In this document: piece by piece, positions 1 through 11,313 of the stretch | Position numbering within the stretch: position 1 is the stretch's first letter | Layout of the letters: each line of letters starts with the position of its first letter | Origin: Catenaria anguillulae PL171 | Taxonomy: Eukaryota; Blastocladiomycota; Blastocladiomycetes; Blastocladiales; Catenariaceae | DNA length: 64,000 nt | Assembly (NCBI GenBank): GCA_002102555.1 | Contig: MCFL01000055.1 | Location: forward strand, 101,823 to 165,822 | Reading direction: 5' to 3' | Made by a program: the position numbers and the translations under genes | Notes under the pieces: generated by a model | What the model was told of the DNA's origin: nothing | What the model saw: the letters and a program-made list of their open reading frames with translations, nothing else | Database searches by the model: none

Positions 1-452
1 GGACCCGTCTGATCCGGTTGGACTTGGATGGTTCATTTGGCCGGCCGAGAATTGGTTTGAGCCTGAAAGCAAGTAGACGAGTGATGAAGAACAGGGGAGA
101 CAAAATGCCACGAGATGAAATCGCAGCCAGTTAGTCATCACGTTTGCAGGCGCGGAGAAGCGACGAGAGAGTGTGTGGCGGAAATCATGTGAAAAATGAA
201 GTGCTCACCAATGGGTATTCCGGCAGGGTTAGGGGCGGCAACAGCGGTAGCGGTGGTAGCGCTGGCAGAAGAGAAAAATGCAGAGGTAGAAATAGGCTGA
301 TGATGGTGAAGATGCTGCCCAGCCGTTGGTGAAACACCAGCGGGCGTTTGCAACTGAGCCAGCTCAGCTGCGGACGTCGGCAAGTGAGTCAAGGGCGAGG
401 CCAACGATGCCGAAAAGGAATGGCCGTGAGGTGCAACAGGCGGATTCGACAT
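1..452 (-). CDS. 5' part of an unrecognised gene running off the left edge
   Basis: I propose two exons. Exon 1 runs from an ATG at 450-452 down to 209 and ends at a G|GTGAGC donor. Exon 2 begins at 62 after a CTTTCAG acceptor and continues past the window edge. The reading phase is kept across the 146-nt intron, and exon 2 stays open to base 1. The visible protein (about 100 residues) is rich in Ser, Ala, Pro, Thr and His and has no recognisable domain, as expected of the disordered N-terminus of a nuclear or signalling protein. The open frame continues upstream of this ATG to 824, so a different start or a further 5' exon is possible. The function cannot be stated from the part inside the window. 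Confidence 0.4.
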
Positions 453-3400
453 GATGCGATCGGAGCAGGGCAAAAAAAGAAAAAGAAGGGCGGTGCTCGG
501 ATGCAAGGCAAACAAGAAGGTTCGGGAGGCAATATCAAATACAATTCGACGACAGGCAACAAGCACTTGAGGTAGCTCGGCAGCTAAGGTCAGGCTTGAC
601 ACAAACAAAAAGGATAAATCGGTGATGAGGGAAATCGGGACGCTGGGTCCAGGTAAAAGGGCTGCATAAAGATAAGTTGCAGACAAGGGCGGTGCGGGGA
701 TTCGGAGGAAAGGCACATGCAGCGGCGGAGAGGCGGGGGAAGGCGGGGGGTATTTGAGCGCCAGGTCAACCGTGTCCAATCGCCCGGTCTTTCGGAGCGG
801 TCGGATGAATAGCGGGAGAAGCAAGGTTCACTTGGCAACGGCGTGTGAGCAAAATGGGGCGCACACACGCCGCTTGACCTGTGTCGATGGATGGAAAAAA
901 CACGGGCGGGTCACAGGGACGCACCAGCTCCGCACCAGATAGCCGATCAAATGGAACAGATAATCGAATGCAAGGATAGTCAAAGCATGGCAAAGAGTGG
1001 GACAAGATGATGGGAACGGCATCACACATATGCATGGCACTGACACTCGAGGCTGGGCGGAAAAGTAGGTGCGGATGGTGCAAGGGATTCGGCAGGAGGC
1101 AAAAGATCATTGACAGGTAGCAGGGGAGGCAGGAGCGAGCAGCCAGCGAGACGACGCTGGCATGCATCGATCGGTGCAAAGATAACAAAAAAAAGAGTAC
1201 CAGACCAGACGGTGCGGGTTGTTGCCCGGACCGACGCAGCCTGGTGCCTGTTCTGGCAGGCAGGGAAGCTTGCTCGGTTCAGGGGAAGCATGAACTGGTG
1301 GACATGTGGAGTCGGCTCGAGGAGGCGAGAACAATTCGAGCTCGGGCGATGACGGCGCAAAGGTGAGAGCGTGGTGAATGTGATGCCGAACTCATACAGG
1401 CGAACGTTCAGCAGCACGCATACATACAGCCAAAGCAGACGCGTCCGTCATGCACTGACTCAAGGCTGAAAGCACAAGCCCCAACTGATCGCGATGAATG
1501 CGTCAATGGGGTTGCACAAGCCTCAAGCGGGGCGCCGAGATTGACATCACTCGAACCAACCCAAAATGCTCACACCTTGCACGTCATGAACAACTGCGAA
1601 AAAAAAAAGCATGGGAAATGGCGGAGATGGCTAGGATGTCATGGAAAGTGGGTCGAGAAGCAGGATGTACGGAGGAATGCGGTCATGAGTGGCGCCAACT
1701 AAGCCGATGGCGGAGTGGCAAGTCAAAACAGGAAAGAGTGTTTCAAGGAAGGGGTTTCGGTTTCGGGAATTGGAATGTCAGTCGAAGCGTTTCAAAAAGA
1801 TCCTGTGCCATCGGCAAACCTCCTCCAGACGCCTCTGGCCAATCAACGCGTCGCGCAGGGATGTGTGGTGTCTCACGTTGCGAACACATGTCACACCGCA
1901 GGACCCCTCGCAACAATCGACTGCGGCCGCCCGGAACGATCTTGGAACTTCATCTCGCCGCCTCTCCACGGGAAGAGGTTGCCGCCATGATTTGGCCGCC
2001 AGCTTTCCATGATCAGGTATGCCCGAGCGATGCTCGACACTTGACGTGAAGAAGCATCGCCCACGATGACAACCCAGGAATGCAACATAAGCAACAGTGA
2101 AACTTGTTGCAATTGGCGTGTCAATTTCGCCAAGAAAAGTAAGGAAAGGAGCGGGAGTGAAGAGGAAGAAGAGGAAACAAAAAAACCGCGCGATCCAAAC
2201 GCAGGGCGAATGAGCTCCGCCGAACAGCGTGATTGGACGATGCAAAATGGGGGTTTAATGTAAGGCCTTGCTCAAAAAAGGAAAGACGGGAGCACATGTT
2301 GAAAGCGGTGGGAATGAAATCAAAGGAGCAAAACGTTTGCCAGAGTGTGCTGCCTATGCATTGAGCAACACGACGACGCCCAAGCCAGCAAACACCAAAC
2401 GGAGGAAAGCGAAGGCGAGTTGCGGAAAAAAAAGACGGAGAGAGTGCCAGAGAGACGGACTGCCCGAGATCCAGTGTTGAAAGACGAGAAATGATGGGGA
2501 TCAAAAGTAGAAACAACCACGCACCATGAAAGCTTGAGCGATGCGGCTGGCGCGGTGGTTGACCATCTGCGCCGTGATGTGTCAGGTGGGGATCAGGAAA
2601 TGACGCTGGACGAGGGCGCGGACGATATTGATGCTGCAAGCTATGTTGAAGCTGTTGTTGTTGCTCAGTGTTGATTGAGGGGCCGCGGCTGGGCTGGTGT
2701 CCGGGAATTTCTGGTCGTGGATACACATAGGAGCTCGGCGAAGAAAGGTAGAGCGGAGGAGGTCGATTCGATCGATGCAGTTGCGGCATTGGTGCATGAG
2801 CAGCACTGGTGGTCGTATTTCCGTCATTTGAGCCGTTGCTTGAGCGGCTGCGTGATGATGACGAGCTGGTTGACGACTCGCCAGACGGCTCGTTGAGCAA
2901 GGATTCGATGGGGACGCGGGAAAAAGACATGGGGGCCGTGTGTGATCGAATAATGATCGAGTGGGTCGGTAGGAAGAACGGCAAGCGGATGCCAGCCAGC
3001 GAACGAGGACAAGATGCGCAGGGTGGTGTAGTCGGGTTTGGAATCTTGGGGATTGAGACAAGCAAGGCAGTGGTCGGCTTGCGTCAGTGTCGGAATGGAC
3101 GTAGGCACAGTGGATTGTTATGAGTGAGGGCGCACAAGCAAATGGGAAACCAAGCCCAAACGAAAGGCAATGTCGAGTAGGGAAGAGCGATAGCAAGCAG
3201 CGCGACAGGGTAAATGTACTGAAGCTGTGCTGACATGGTTGAAAGAATACGCACCGGTGAAGAGTAGATCAAGATGGGACCTGCGATGGTTCAGCTTAAA
3301 GTGGTTCTGTGCGACCCGACGCACAAGCAGGCGATGGCAAGTTAGCATGACAAGGTTGACGATGGAAATGGCAGAGGAGAGCAACAGCACAAAAGGACAA

Positions 3401-6295
3401 TGAAAGTAAAGTATATGTATGAAACGTACTTGCGTTGGGGTGAATCCCAGGCTTGACTGGTAGAAAAATCGTGGCAAGACTTAGATTGCAGTGGGCAGCA
3501 CAGCAATAGTTGCAAAGGACCCGGTTAGGCTGCAAGAGAGGGAAAAAGCAGAAGGAGAGCGGTCAATTTGCGAAGGGCTCCTAATCGCCAGCGACGGAAG
3601 TGATGGAGGACAGTACGACATGTACGGATGTGGTGGGACGCGATTGGAATGGGAGCGCAAGACCAGAGTGGTGGTATGGTCAAAAACAGTGGGTGGTGAT
3701 GGATGACGATGGGCAAAGCGAAGGTTATGTAGACTCGCATGGATGTAGCGAGAACAGGAAATTGTGATTATCCGCTCAGCATTGACGGCGGTCGCAAGGC
3801 GAGTCGTGCCAATGCCAATGGGAGAACAAAAGTGTCAGGGTGGAGCATGGGAGATGAAACACATGCCCGGGTCCAACCTGTGCATGCTCAACATGTTCTG
3901 GTGGGTGACGTGCATTTTGGCTCTCGAAAGTCCATAATGTTCAAAAAACCACAATAGAATATCATGCGTTGGGTGAACGTGCGTGACTTCTGATCCGACG
4001 AGTAGGGAATCGACTAAAGCGGTGCCGAAATAAATAGGGCAAGTTGGAATGGGATGAGGTGCCCATGGGCCAAGGTGGGCCAAGGCAAGGATCGATGATA
4101 ACATGATGACGGATAGCAGGTGGGAACAACGGAAAGTAAAATGCCTCAAGGCGGGGACCGGAGAGGTACACATGAGCAGGGGACAGATGACCAGATGGGG
4201 CAAACAAAAGGACAGCGAGAAGAGAACAATTATTGAATCGATAGAGCCCACAGACTTCGAAGTCAGGAAGAAATGAGAGAAATGACATTGGAACAGACCT
4301 CTGATGGACAAGTTACACGAGATCCGATGGGTGTTAACTTGCGTTGTGACACAAAGCTGTGGCCTTGAATGGATCGGATCGGTGTCAACTGGTCTGGGAT
4401 AGTCTTTGGTGGTGCGTGTGCCGTGTGGAGCAATTAAGTATCCCGATACCAAGAATGTAATGGAAAAGGAGAGCTGCGGGAGGCGGATCTGTGGTCAAAA
4501 AATAACAATCCAATGGATCGGTAAGCTCCTTCAGGATGGAACAGAAAGGGAACGTGGCACGAGATCAAAAATCCCGAACCGGACCGAGGACACAACGGTG
4601 AATGGGAGCAAGAAACAAAGTGACGTTTAAAACAGGAAGCGAAGGGGTGGACGTCAATTGCAAGGGGGCATGGGGGAAAGGATGGGATGGTGATGATCAT
4701 TGCAGTTGCACGAGGATAACTTGTGCTGGAGTTGGTGTGGAAAAGGACGGGCCGGCAACGGAGCCTCAAACCACGCTACCTTTACTATTGCAATCCAGCA
4801 TTGAGGTCGTATGGGTGACGAGGTGGCGGTTTCGACTCTGGTTCGTACAATCAAGATAGGGCTTCTCGAAACGAGGCGAAATGGTGGGGGGATTGGACAG
4901 TGGGACCCAAAAGATGCGAGGGGAAATGAAAGGGAATGGGGGGGGGGGCGACGTGCATTCGTAGGTATATGAAGATGAAAAGGCTTATGCACACTGTCGG
5001 TAGAATACAGGGCATGCTCGTGTACTCAACCGACAATGGCACCGAATAGTGTAAAATTGAACACGATGGGTGATTTTGTGTTTCGGGAAAATGGTCATGA
5101 GACAGGATCTGGTGGACGGCCGGTGCACCGGGTGGGACGCGTCCTTCATTCAAGCAATGCAAAATCGTAAAGAATACAGACGTGCTTGTTCCGCGTAGTT
5201 ACGAATGCGGACGGATATCAATTTAGGGGGTGCGAGCGCTGTCTCCGTCCGTCCGCTCAAAGGCAGGCAACACGAGAAGAATTGTCCGGCGAGGCCAAAG
5301 TCGGGCAGATTGGGTGAGCAGTTTGGTGCCAACGTACTTGAATTGCAGTCACTGCCAGAGGCGAGAGAGCAAGAGCAAAGTCTGCTGGCACTGTGGGGGT
5401 CGCACCACCGATCGAATTGCATGCGAAAATGCTTCTGAACCATATTCCCTTGGGCACCAATGTTGATTCCATCATCACGGCGAGATCCTAAAGGCTTTGT
5501 GTCAACAAATGGTAATTGCGAAATCAATCAATTTGGCATGGCCGGTGTTCCACCAAAGTTCCGCGTGGCAATGTCAGTTGTGAGAGTGGTGCTTGTTGTT
5601 TGTGTACACCAAAGGGTGATAAGCATGAATGCGGAGCGGGCTGCTCCACTACGCAGCCACATCGAACAAGGGAATAATGTAGGGATGTCAGGGATCCACT
5701 GACGCCTAGAATCGCATCAACCACCAAACACTGAAATTGAACCACATACACTGTTCTTTGCTTGTATTCTCCGATGGAACGGTTGGAATAAAAGCCTCCG
5801 CTTTTGCAAATTGCGGGGCACAGAACATGCCATGGGTGCGCAAATGCGACATTGGGGACCGACCCGTCATGGGGATCAACATGACAAGGAGCGCAATGTC
5901 AAAGGGAACAATGAGGTGTTTGTCATCCACATGTGCTATGGGCTGGAATCGGGCTGATGTTGAACAGGCGTCGCAAAAAAACGGAATACTGGGCAACTTG
6001 GGTCATCGCACGCATGCAAGGTATTCGCGACTCGAGGAAATGTGATTCAATAAATACTAGGTGCAGCAGTTACAGCAGTCATATTGACATTTTTCTGACA
6101 AGGGGTCATAGAATTAGCTTGACCCACCGGGAAATGACCTGGTATGTCGCCGAGTGAGGACCCGTGTTGTCAGCTATATTTTTTCACCTTGGCAAGCCAT
6201 CTGCATGCTCACCGCCATTCGCGTCGATACCCTGACTTGAGCTGTCGGTATTCAGCTCAGGTGCTCAGAGAATCAGCGCAACGCCGCGAGCGTCA
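453..6295. other. Long gene-poor stretch
   Basis: Apart from the candidate exon at 2525-2930, no open frame here shows a recognisable domain, steady coding composition or a supported splice structure. Parts of the plus strand, especially about 3,480-5,000, are visibly purine-rich, so the minus strand is pyrimidine-rich like fungal leaders and introns. Short cysteine-containing frames (about 5,230-5,470 plus; 5,706-5,996 minus) were considered but not accepted. The stretch could be a long leader or intron region of the minus-strand gene at the left edge, or decayed intergenic DNA. Confidence 0.35.
2525..2930 (-). CDS. Candidate isolated coding exon, low-complexity N-terminus
   Basis: An ATG at 2928-2930 opens a frame beginning MSFSRVPIESLLNEP, followed by Ser-, Pro- and Gln-rich sequence (including a QQQQ run). 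It ends at 2525 just before a G|GTGCGT donor. The composition and the short hydrophobic IESLL motif near the start resemble the disordered N-termini of fungal transcription regulators. I could not find a convincing next exon between 2524 and 453, nor a DNA-binding domain. It may be the first exon of the gene at 1-452 with very long introns, a separate gene, or chance. Confidence 0.22.
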
Positions 6296-6308
6296 GTGGC
6301 AGCAGCAG

Positions 6309-6346
<38 letters not shown>

Positions 6347-6376
6347 CATCCGCGAGCGCATCGGCCGAAGCTGATG
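6296..6376 (+). repeat. CAG/AGC trinucleotide repeat ending at a splice-donor-like site
   Basis: A run of about fifteen near-perfect AGC/CAG triplets lies at about 6,300-6,347. In one plus frame it reads as poly-Ser followed by Thr-Ser-Ala-Ser-Ala repeats, and that frame runs into a strong ATG|GTGAGT donor-like sequence near 6,373. The other frames read poly-Gln or poly-Ala. It may be the low-complexity end of an exon of an unidentified plus-strand gene, or a simple microsatellite between genes. Confidence 0.4.
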
Positions 6377-6721
6377 GTGAGTATTCAGTCACGACGAGCG
6401 GGCGGGATATATAGGCACAAAGCCTGCTATGTGTCCGGTTCCACAACTGCATGGTCTCATTGCGGCCAACGCTGGCCATCCTGTATGCCTGTGCAAAGCC
6501 AGCGCACGTCAACGCATTTTGCTTAGGCAAGCCCCACCAACCTCTCTCGTGCCGCAAGTGACGGACTGCCAATGCCGCCTTCATGCATCTTGATCTCAGC
6601 CGGTCAAGTGTCGTGCAACTCGCAAAGAAAGAGACGCATGAGAATATATATCACACAAGCAAAAAAAACCTCTTCAAGAGCACAACGGCCCTTCTCCACC
6701 TTGCATCATTAACTGGGATAC

Positions 6722-8653
6722 TCACAACTTACTCTTTCCGTCGCCACCCACCGCATTCCCCTCCATGGCATTCACGCGCTCAATCACATCGCGGATCTCG
6801 CCCAACGCCTTCATGATGTACAACCGCAACCGATCCGTGCTTGTTTCCGGACACGACCGCTTGCTCTCAATGCCGAAATGCATCACGTTGGGCCCCGCAA
6901 AGTAATTGATGCCATACCCGTCAGGCACAACACACCCAAACCCGGTGCCGTACAAGTTCTGGTACGAGCGGGGCGACAAGCCCGATGTCGACAAGCGCCA
7001 CGCCTGCGACCTTGCGTACGCGGGATCCGCAAACAGCGGGCACGGCGGATCGTCGGCGCGCATGCACAGGCGCATGCCCAAGAGATGCCGGTCCACGCCC
7101 ATACCCTTTGATGCCTCGGAAATGTACTTGCCGTGCGCAGCACACGCGCGCTTGAACAGCGCCACTTTGTCCTTGTCACTGACGGCCGAATCCACCATGG
7201 CCTCGGCCCATTGCTTGACCTCGGGCAACAGCGTCCGGTTGGTCTCTGTGCGGCCGTGCTTGAACATGCGCGTGGACGCGGTTTCGTACGTAGGCACCAG
7301 GTACCCGTGCATGTGCTTGTGGGCAAGCTGCATGGCGAGCTGCATGTAGGCGTCGGGCGATACACGCGCGTGCTTCTTGATAAACTCGTTGCCGTACCCC
7401 GAGTAGACAAGAATGCCAATGTCCGAGTCGGCAATCAGCTTGCGGTTGTTGACCTCGGCGTCCGCCAAGTACTTGAGCATGGTGCCGTCCACGTTGGCAA
7501 TGCGCAGCCGGCGCACCGGGTCGCACGTGGCTTGGCCTACGGGAACACATCCGGCGGGATCACGCGCGGGCTCGTTGGCAAGCACGTGTTCAAACATGAT
7601 GGCGGGCGTCAAAGCGTCCTGGGGCGAATGCTCGCCGTTACATCCGCCACGCCCGTTGGCAGTCACCACCACGTTAAGTGCCTTGTCGTACCACCGGTTG
7701 TGCCCGTCGAGCGCATGGGCAATCACGCGATGGCCCTCGTCGAGGTCTGGGCCGGGGGCAAAGTCGTCCAGTGACACGGTAAACAGCGCCGACTCGACTT
7801 CGGACAGCGATGCCTTGTTGGTTGGCGACAGCGACAGCAAATGGATGCGTGCCTTTGCCCAAGTGTCGCGGTGTTCGGCCGTGAGCACTGTGACGGGGAA
7901 ATCGTGCTTGAACCCGGGCGCCGTGACTTGATCCACGACTTGGGCCAGCATGCGCTCAATCTCCTCCACGGCAATCCGCCGTCCTTGCACATCAAACACG
8001 GGCACACGAAACAGTTGGTCTTGCACAATGACCACAATGTGTTTGGCCTGGCACGGAAACCCGCGCACAATCACGTCCTGGTCAGGCACGGCGTTGCGCG
8101 TCACGCCAAACATGTGGCGGTACTGGTCCATGCACAGCGGACCGGCCCGTGTGGCCTCGGCAGGCAACTGCTCCGTGTCGAGCAAGTGCTTGAAGTTGAG
8201 CAAGTTGGACACGAGACCAGCCGCGCGCTTGATCTGATGCTTGGAGAAGGATCCCTTTGGCATGCGGACAATCTTGTCCTTGAGGTAGGGCAAGTGGTCG
8301 TCGCGGATAAACAGCCACCAGTTTGAGTTGATCATGAGCGGGACCCGCCACGACAAGTACGCCAGGCGGTACCACCAGTCCTCGAGCCACGAGTTGGGTT
8401 GCGTCTTGTCGTACGCAATGAGCCGGTTGTGCAGGTCGTGCAGCTGGCCAGACGCGAGCGAGTCGGCAATGGCCTTGTCGGTGGCGGCCAGCTCTTCGGG
8501 CGTGAGCAGCGCAGTCAGCGTCATGCGGTACTTTTGCAGCGTGGCATCGAGCGGCGGGATGGGCAGGCGCGGCAGCTTGTCCTGGTTGGCAAAGGTGGCC
8601 ACGGGGGCCGCGGCGGCCGCGGGCTTCTTGGACGGCGGAACTGCTTTGGTCAT
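6722..8653 (-). CDS. CAT2: Carnitine O-acetyltransferase (choline/carnitine acyltransferase family)
   Basis: This 643-residue, intronless protein is a complete carnitine acyltransferase, which moves acetyl groups between CoA and carnitine so that acetyl units can cross organelle membranes. Family signatures in order are the N-terminal PxPPLxxTLxxY-type segment, WWYRLAYL and NSNWW, the catalytic His342 in NGEHSPQDA, and the C-terminal STSGLSPRSYQN and VVPDGYGINY blocks that line the carnitine and CoA sites. The protein ends in Ser-Lys-Leu, a peroxisomal PTS1 signal. The Ala/Pro-rich N-terminus is not a clear mitochondrial presequence. The last codons overlap a GTAAGT splice-donor sequence, so an alternatively spliced form without SKL is possible (see findings). 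The family assignment is secure; the exact isozyme name is by analogy with yeast. Confidence 0.95.
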   Translation of the reverse strand: MTKAVPPSKKPAAAAAPVATFANQDKLPRLPIPPLDATLQKYRMTLTALLTPEELAATDKAIADSLASGQLHDLHNRLIAYDKTQPNSWLEDWWYRLAYLSWRVPLMINSNWWLFIRDDHLPYLKDKIVRMPKGSFSKHQIKRAAGLVSNLLNFKHLLDTEQLPAEATRAGPLCMDQYRHMFGVTRNAVPDQDVIVRGFPCQAKHIVVIVQDQLFRVPVFDVQGRRIAVEEIERMLAQVVDQVTAPGFKHDFPVTVLTAEHRDTWAKARIHLLSLSPTNKASLSEVESALFTVSLDDFAPGPDLDEGHRVIAHALDGHNRWYDKALNVVVTANGRGGCNGEHSPQDALTPAIMFEHVLANEPARDPAGCVPVGQATCDPVRRLRIANVDGTMLKYLADAEVNNRKLIADSDIGILVYSGYGNEFIKKHARVSPDAYMQLAMQLAHKHMHGYLVPTYETASTRMFKHGRTETNRTLLPEVKQWAEAMVDSAVSDKDKVALFKRACAAHGKYISEASKGMGVDRHLLGMRLCMRADDPPCPLFADPAYARSQAWRLSTSGLSPRSYQNLYGTGFGCVVPDGYGINYFAGPNVMHFGIESKRSCPETSTDRLRLYIMKALGEIRDVIERVNAMEGNAVGGDGKSKL

Positions 8654-9351
8654 GATTGGTATTGCGGGTGTCTAGCTCTTGACGACAATGCGATACACGG
8701 CGAAAGAGAGGAGGATTGGCGACCCGCCGGTGTGGCAGGAGGAGACCGAGACGTGAAATCAGGCCCGCGCCCGCCCGCCGTCGCGATCAGTTGAGCGAAG
8801 AAGTGGTGATGTCATAGGCCCCACGTGAAGAAACCTTCCAAAAATGTTCCTTGGGACGTTTGCCGCCTTCTGTCTGGTTCTGTCCATTTTGGGTCAATCT
8901 ATCATGACGACTCCGCTGGACCTGAGGCTTGCTGGCTGCGCATGTAAAGAAATTGATTCGAAATGCTCATGATTGTGATCAACAGCACGATGGACATGTC
9001 CCAGGAGGAGCTGCCAGCAATTGACCTCGGATGTTGCATGTTGACATGGCATGGAGGGAGGCCACATGCATGGTATAGGCAGCGCGCAGGTCGTTCATTG
9101 CCGACTAGGTGTGGACGCGATGTCCGCGACGACAGTGACGGTGAAAGGAAGGAAAACAAGTCCAACGCGGGAGCGCGGCGGGCCGACAGAGAAGACTGGC
9201 AGTTGTGCCAGTCGAGTCCATCAGATTTTGGGTGTGCTGCAATGGAATGAGAAGCTGGAAAAAATATATACACCAAATGGAGGACAATCTGGATCGACCC
9301 CTCAGGAACGCACTCAAGCACCCGCACACCCCATCAACATCGACAACAACA
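8654..9351. other. Intergenic region between LSM6 and the carnitine acetyltransferase
   Basis: About 0.7 kb holding the 3' flank of LSM6 and the 5' flank of the carnitine acetyltransferase; both genes are on the minus strand. I see no coding frame or repeat that I would call. Confidence 0.5.
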
Positions 9352-9664
9352 TCAAGCGGCGGATGCCTTTTTTGAAATGTACAGCACTGCCAAGAAAACA
9401 CGGGACACGCGACCATCTAGCACTTCCAAAGGAAAACATTCGGCCGAGGAACGAAATTTGTACCGTACCATTGTTTCCACGGACCAACGCATCGCCATAG
9501 ACGTTGGTGCAGTTGCCCGCGACAAACTCTTGCGTGTCTTCAAGGACAATGTTCATGTATCCGTCGAGGCAAATGAGGCGGCCGTGATACTCGACGCCAG
9601 AGTGCAGCTTGACGGCAACTTGGCCGCCCACAAGGGCATTAAGAAAGTCGGAAGGGGACGACAT
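9352..9664 (-). CDS. LSM6: U6 snRNA-associated Sm-like protein LSm6
   Basis: The 76-residue protein is encoded by two exons, 9469-9664 and 9352-9386, separated by an 82-nt intron with a G|GTACGG donor and a TTGGCAG acceptor. The Sm fold is clear: Sm1 motif with GRLICLDGYMNIVLED, then Sm2 with YGDALVRGNNVLYIS. The intron splits the valine codon directly after RGNN, and the splice restores the conserved VLYIS strand. LSm6 is part of the LSm1-7 ring (mRNA decapping and decay) and the LSm2-8 ring (U6 snRNA 3' end binding). The length is close to the human protein (80 residues). Reading through the intron would give a false 116-residue product. Confidence 0.96.
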
Positions 9665-11313
9665 GACTTACAGGTTATTGGATCTGGCAGACGAGGGAAG
9701 AGTTGGTTGGTGGTGATGGGCTGGGGAGCACGAGTTCAGACGGGACTTGTCAGTATGCAGGATACGTAAAGTCTTGGGGATGGTTCAATTCATCAAGGGT
9801 ACATTGCTGAGAGAGACAAGGCAGCATACTTGCCAATGATCTGGTCGCTTTCTCTCAGCATTTTTCGTCAACATTGCCAAGTGCGTTGCGGCCATCGATC
9901 ACCGTCGAGCGGCAGTGTCGTGGATCGGCGGTCCGTCTTGGCTTGGAATACCCAAGAAGTGTGTGGAAGCGTCTGGAAGCTTGCACTTGCTGCATATATG
10001 CACGGGGTACCGATCACGTATGCATATACTGAACCATGCACTGCAGGCCGACGACCTGCGGCACCAGAAATCATCAATAATCGCGCCCCAATCGCGATCC
10101 TGCGGCCTAATTTCCTCCACCCACCCCATCCGCACTCGTCTTGTCGGAAACCACGGGCATGCCCACGCTCACTGCACGGTCTACATCGCGATTTCTTGCT
10201 TTAATCTCTACGCACGGCACTGCCTCCTCCTTATGCTCATGCACCATTTGCCTTATGTACCAATACCAACTGGTCACTTGCGTCTGATTCGATTCTCAGG
10301 TCTGCGTTGCTCCGTCCCGCCTTCAGCTGCCAAGTGTGGCGGACGCTCGCCGCCAAAGTCAGGCGGATTCGCAGGTGCAGTATACCTACTCTATGCCGCC
10401 TGTCATGCACATCTCGCTCAACATACGGGCAGCCGCATTTGGCCAACACGAGCACTTGTTCCAGTTGATCCACTGCATTGTTTGCTTCAGGCAAGAGCTC
10501 CCCGACAGGAGGAGGCGGGTACCCCTACCATCGGCCGGCCGCGCGGAACCTATTAACGTGCATTTCCTGGCTGCTCCAACATTCTCTCCTCTCAACGCAG
10601 TTGGGGAACATGCCCAAGCAGCTCTATCTGCGACCATTCAAGAGCCGAACGTGACGCATGGGCATATCGAAGTGTTTTTTGGGCCGTATTTCAATGTGAC
10701 TCATTCCCAACCGACTCAGAATAAGGATCAATTCTTCAAGTTCAAACTCGCGGGGTCGCTCGCCGCCGCTCGCCCACAGCCCAATTGACCACGAGCCCCT
10801 CTTGTCCATCGCAGCAGACACTTCGTCTTCCTCGGCTTTCCTACTGCCACTCGAGCTGTTGACGCACCAGCCCTGTCTAACCTTTCCAGATTTGACACTA
10901 TCACGCAGCGTTACCAAAAGGGTACAATGCAACACGAGGCCACAAAGCTCTCGAGTATGGCATCGTGCTTGTCGCGAACAACGTCAATCTCACCAACCCA
11001 GAAATGGTGCCCGCAACAATGATTGAAGAGCCTGGGGTTGGTGCAGCCCATTTCCAGCTCGTCACGCCAACCGAGGTTGCGCGAGCCAAGCATGCGGCTT
11101 TTGCTTTGTTCCTGCACTGGTCAATTTGCGCGAGGTTGCAGCCCCCAAAAATGGGATGGCTTTCGTTTGCGCCAGGTTTCGCTGGCTCGCGCGACGGTGT
11201 GATGGGGCCACAAGCGGCAAAGGTGAAGCCCATGTACAGATGATAGTGTAGGTATACTGATTGTCGGATGACAAAAGTATGATGAATACACGCAAGTTCA
11301 GCAAATCTACCCC
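9665..11313. other. Intergenic region without a convincing gene
   Basis: This 1.6-kb stretch carries several overlapping open frames of 70-213 codons on both strands. None shows a domain, consistent composition or a believable start and splice structure. Low-complexity and homopolymer runs are few. Confidence 0.4.

Noticed and set aside
5230-5466. Plus-strand frame with a CSHC...CWHCGG zinc-ribbon-like pattern
   Set aside because: The frame is short, has no clear start or flanking exons, and the opposite strand is equally open. Two CxxC pairs can arise by chance in this composition.
5706-5996. Minus-strand 96-codon frame with a strand of hydrophobic residues
   Set aside because: No domain, no supported splice partner, and similar frames occur on both strands in the same non-coding stretch.
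9915-10788. Plus-strand frames of 213 and 150 codons
   Set aside because: Composition resembles translated non-coding DNA, the frames overlap each other and minus-strand frames, and no motif is recognisable.
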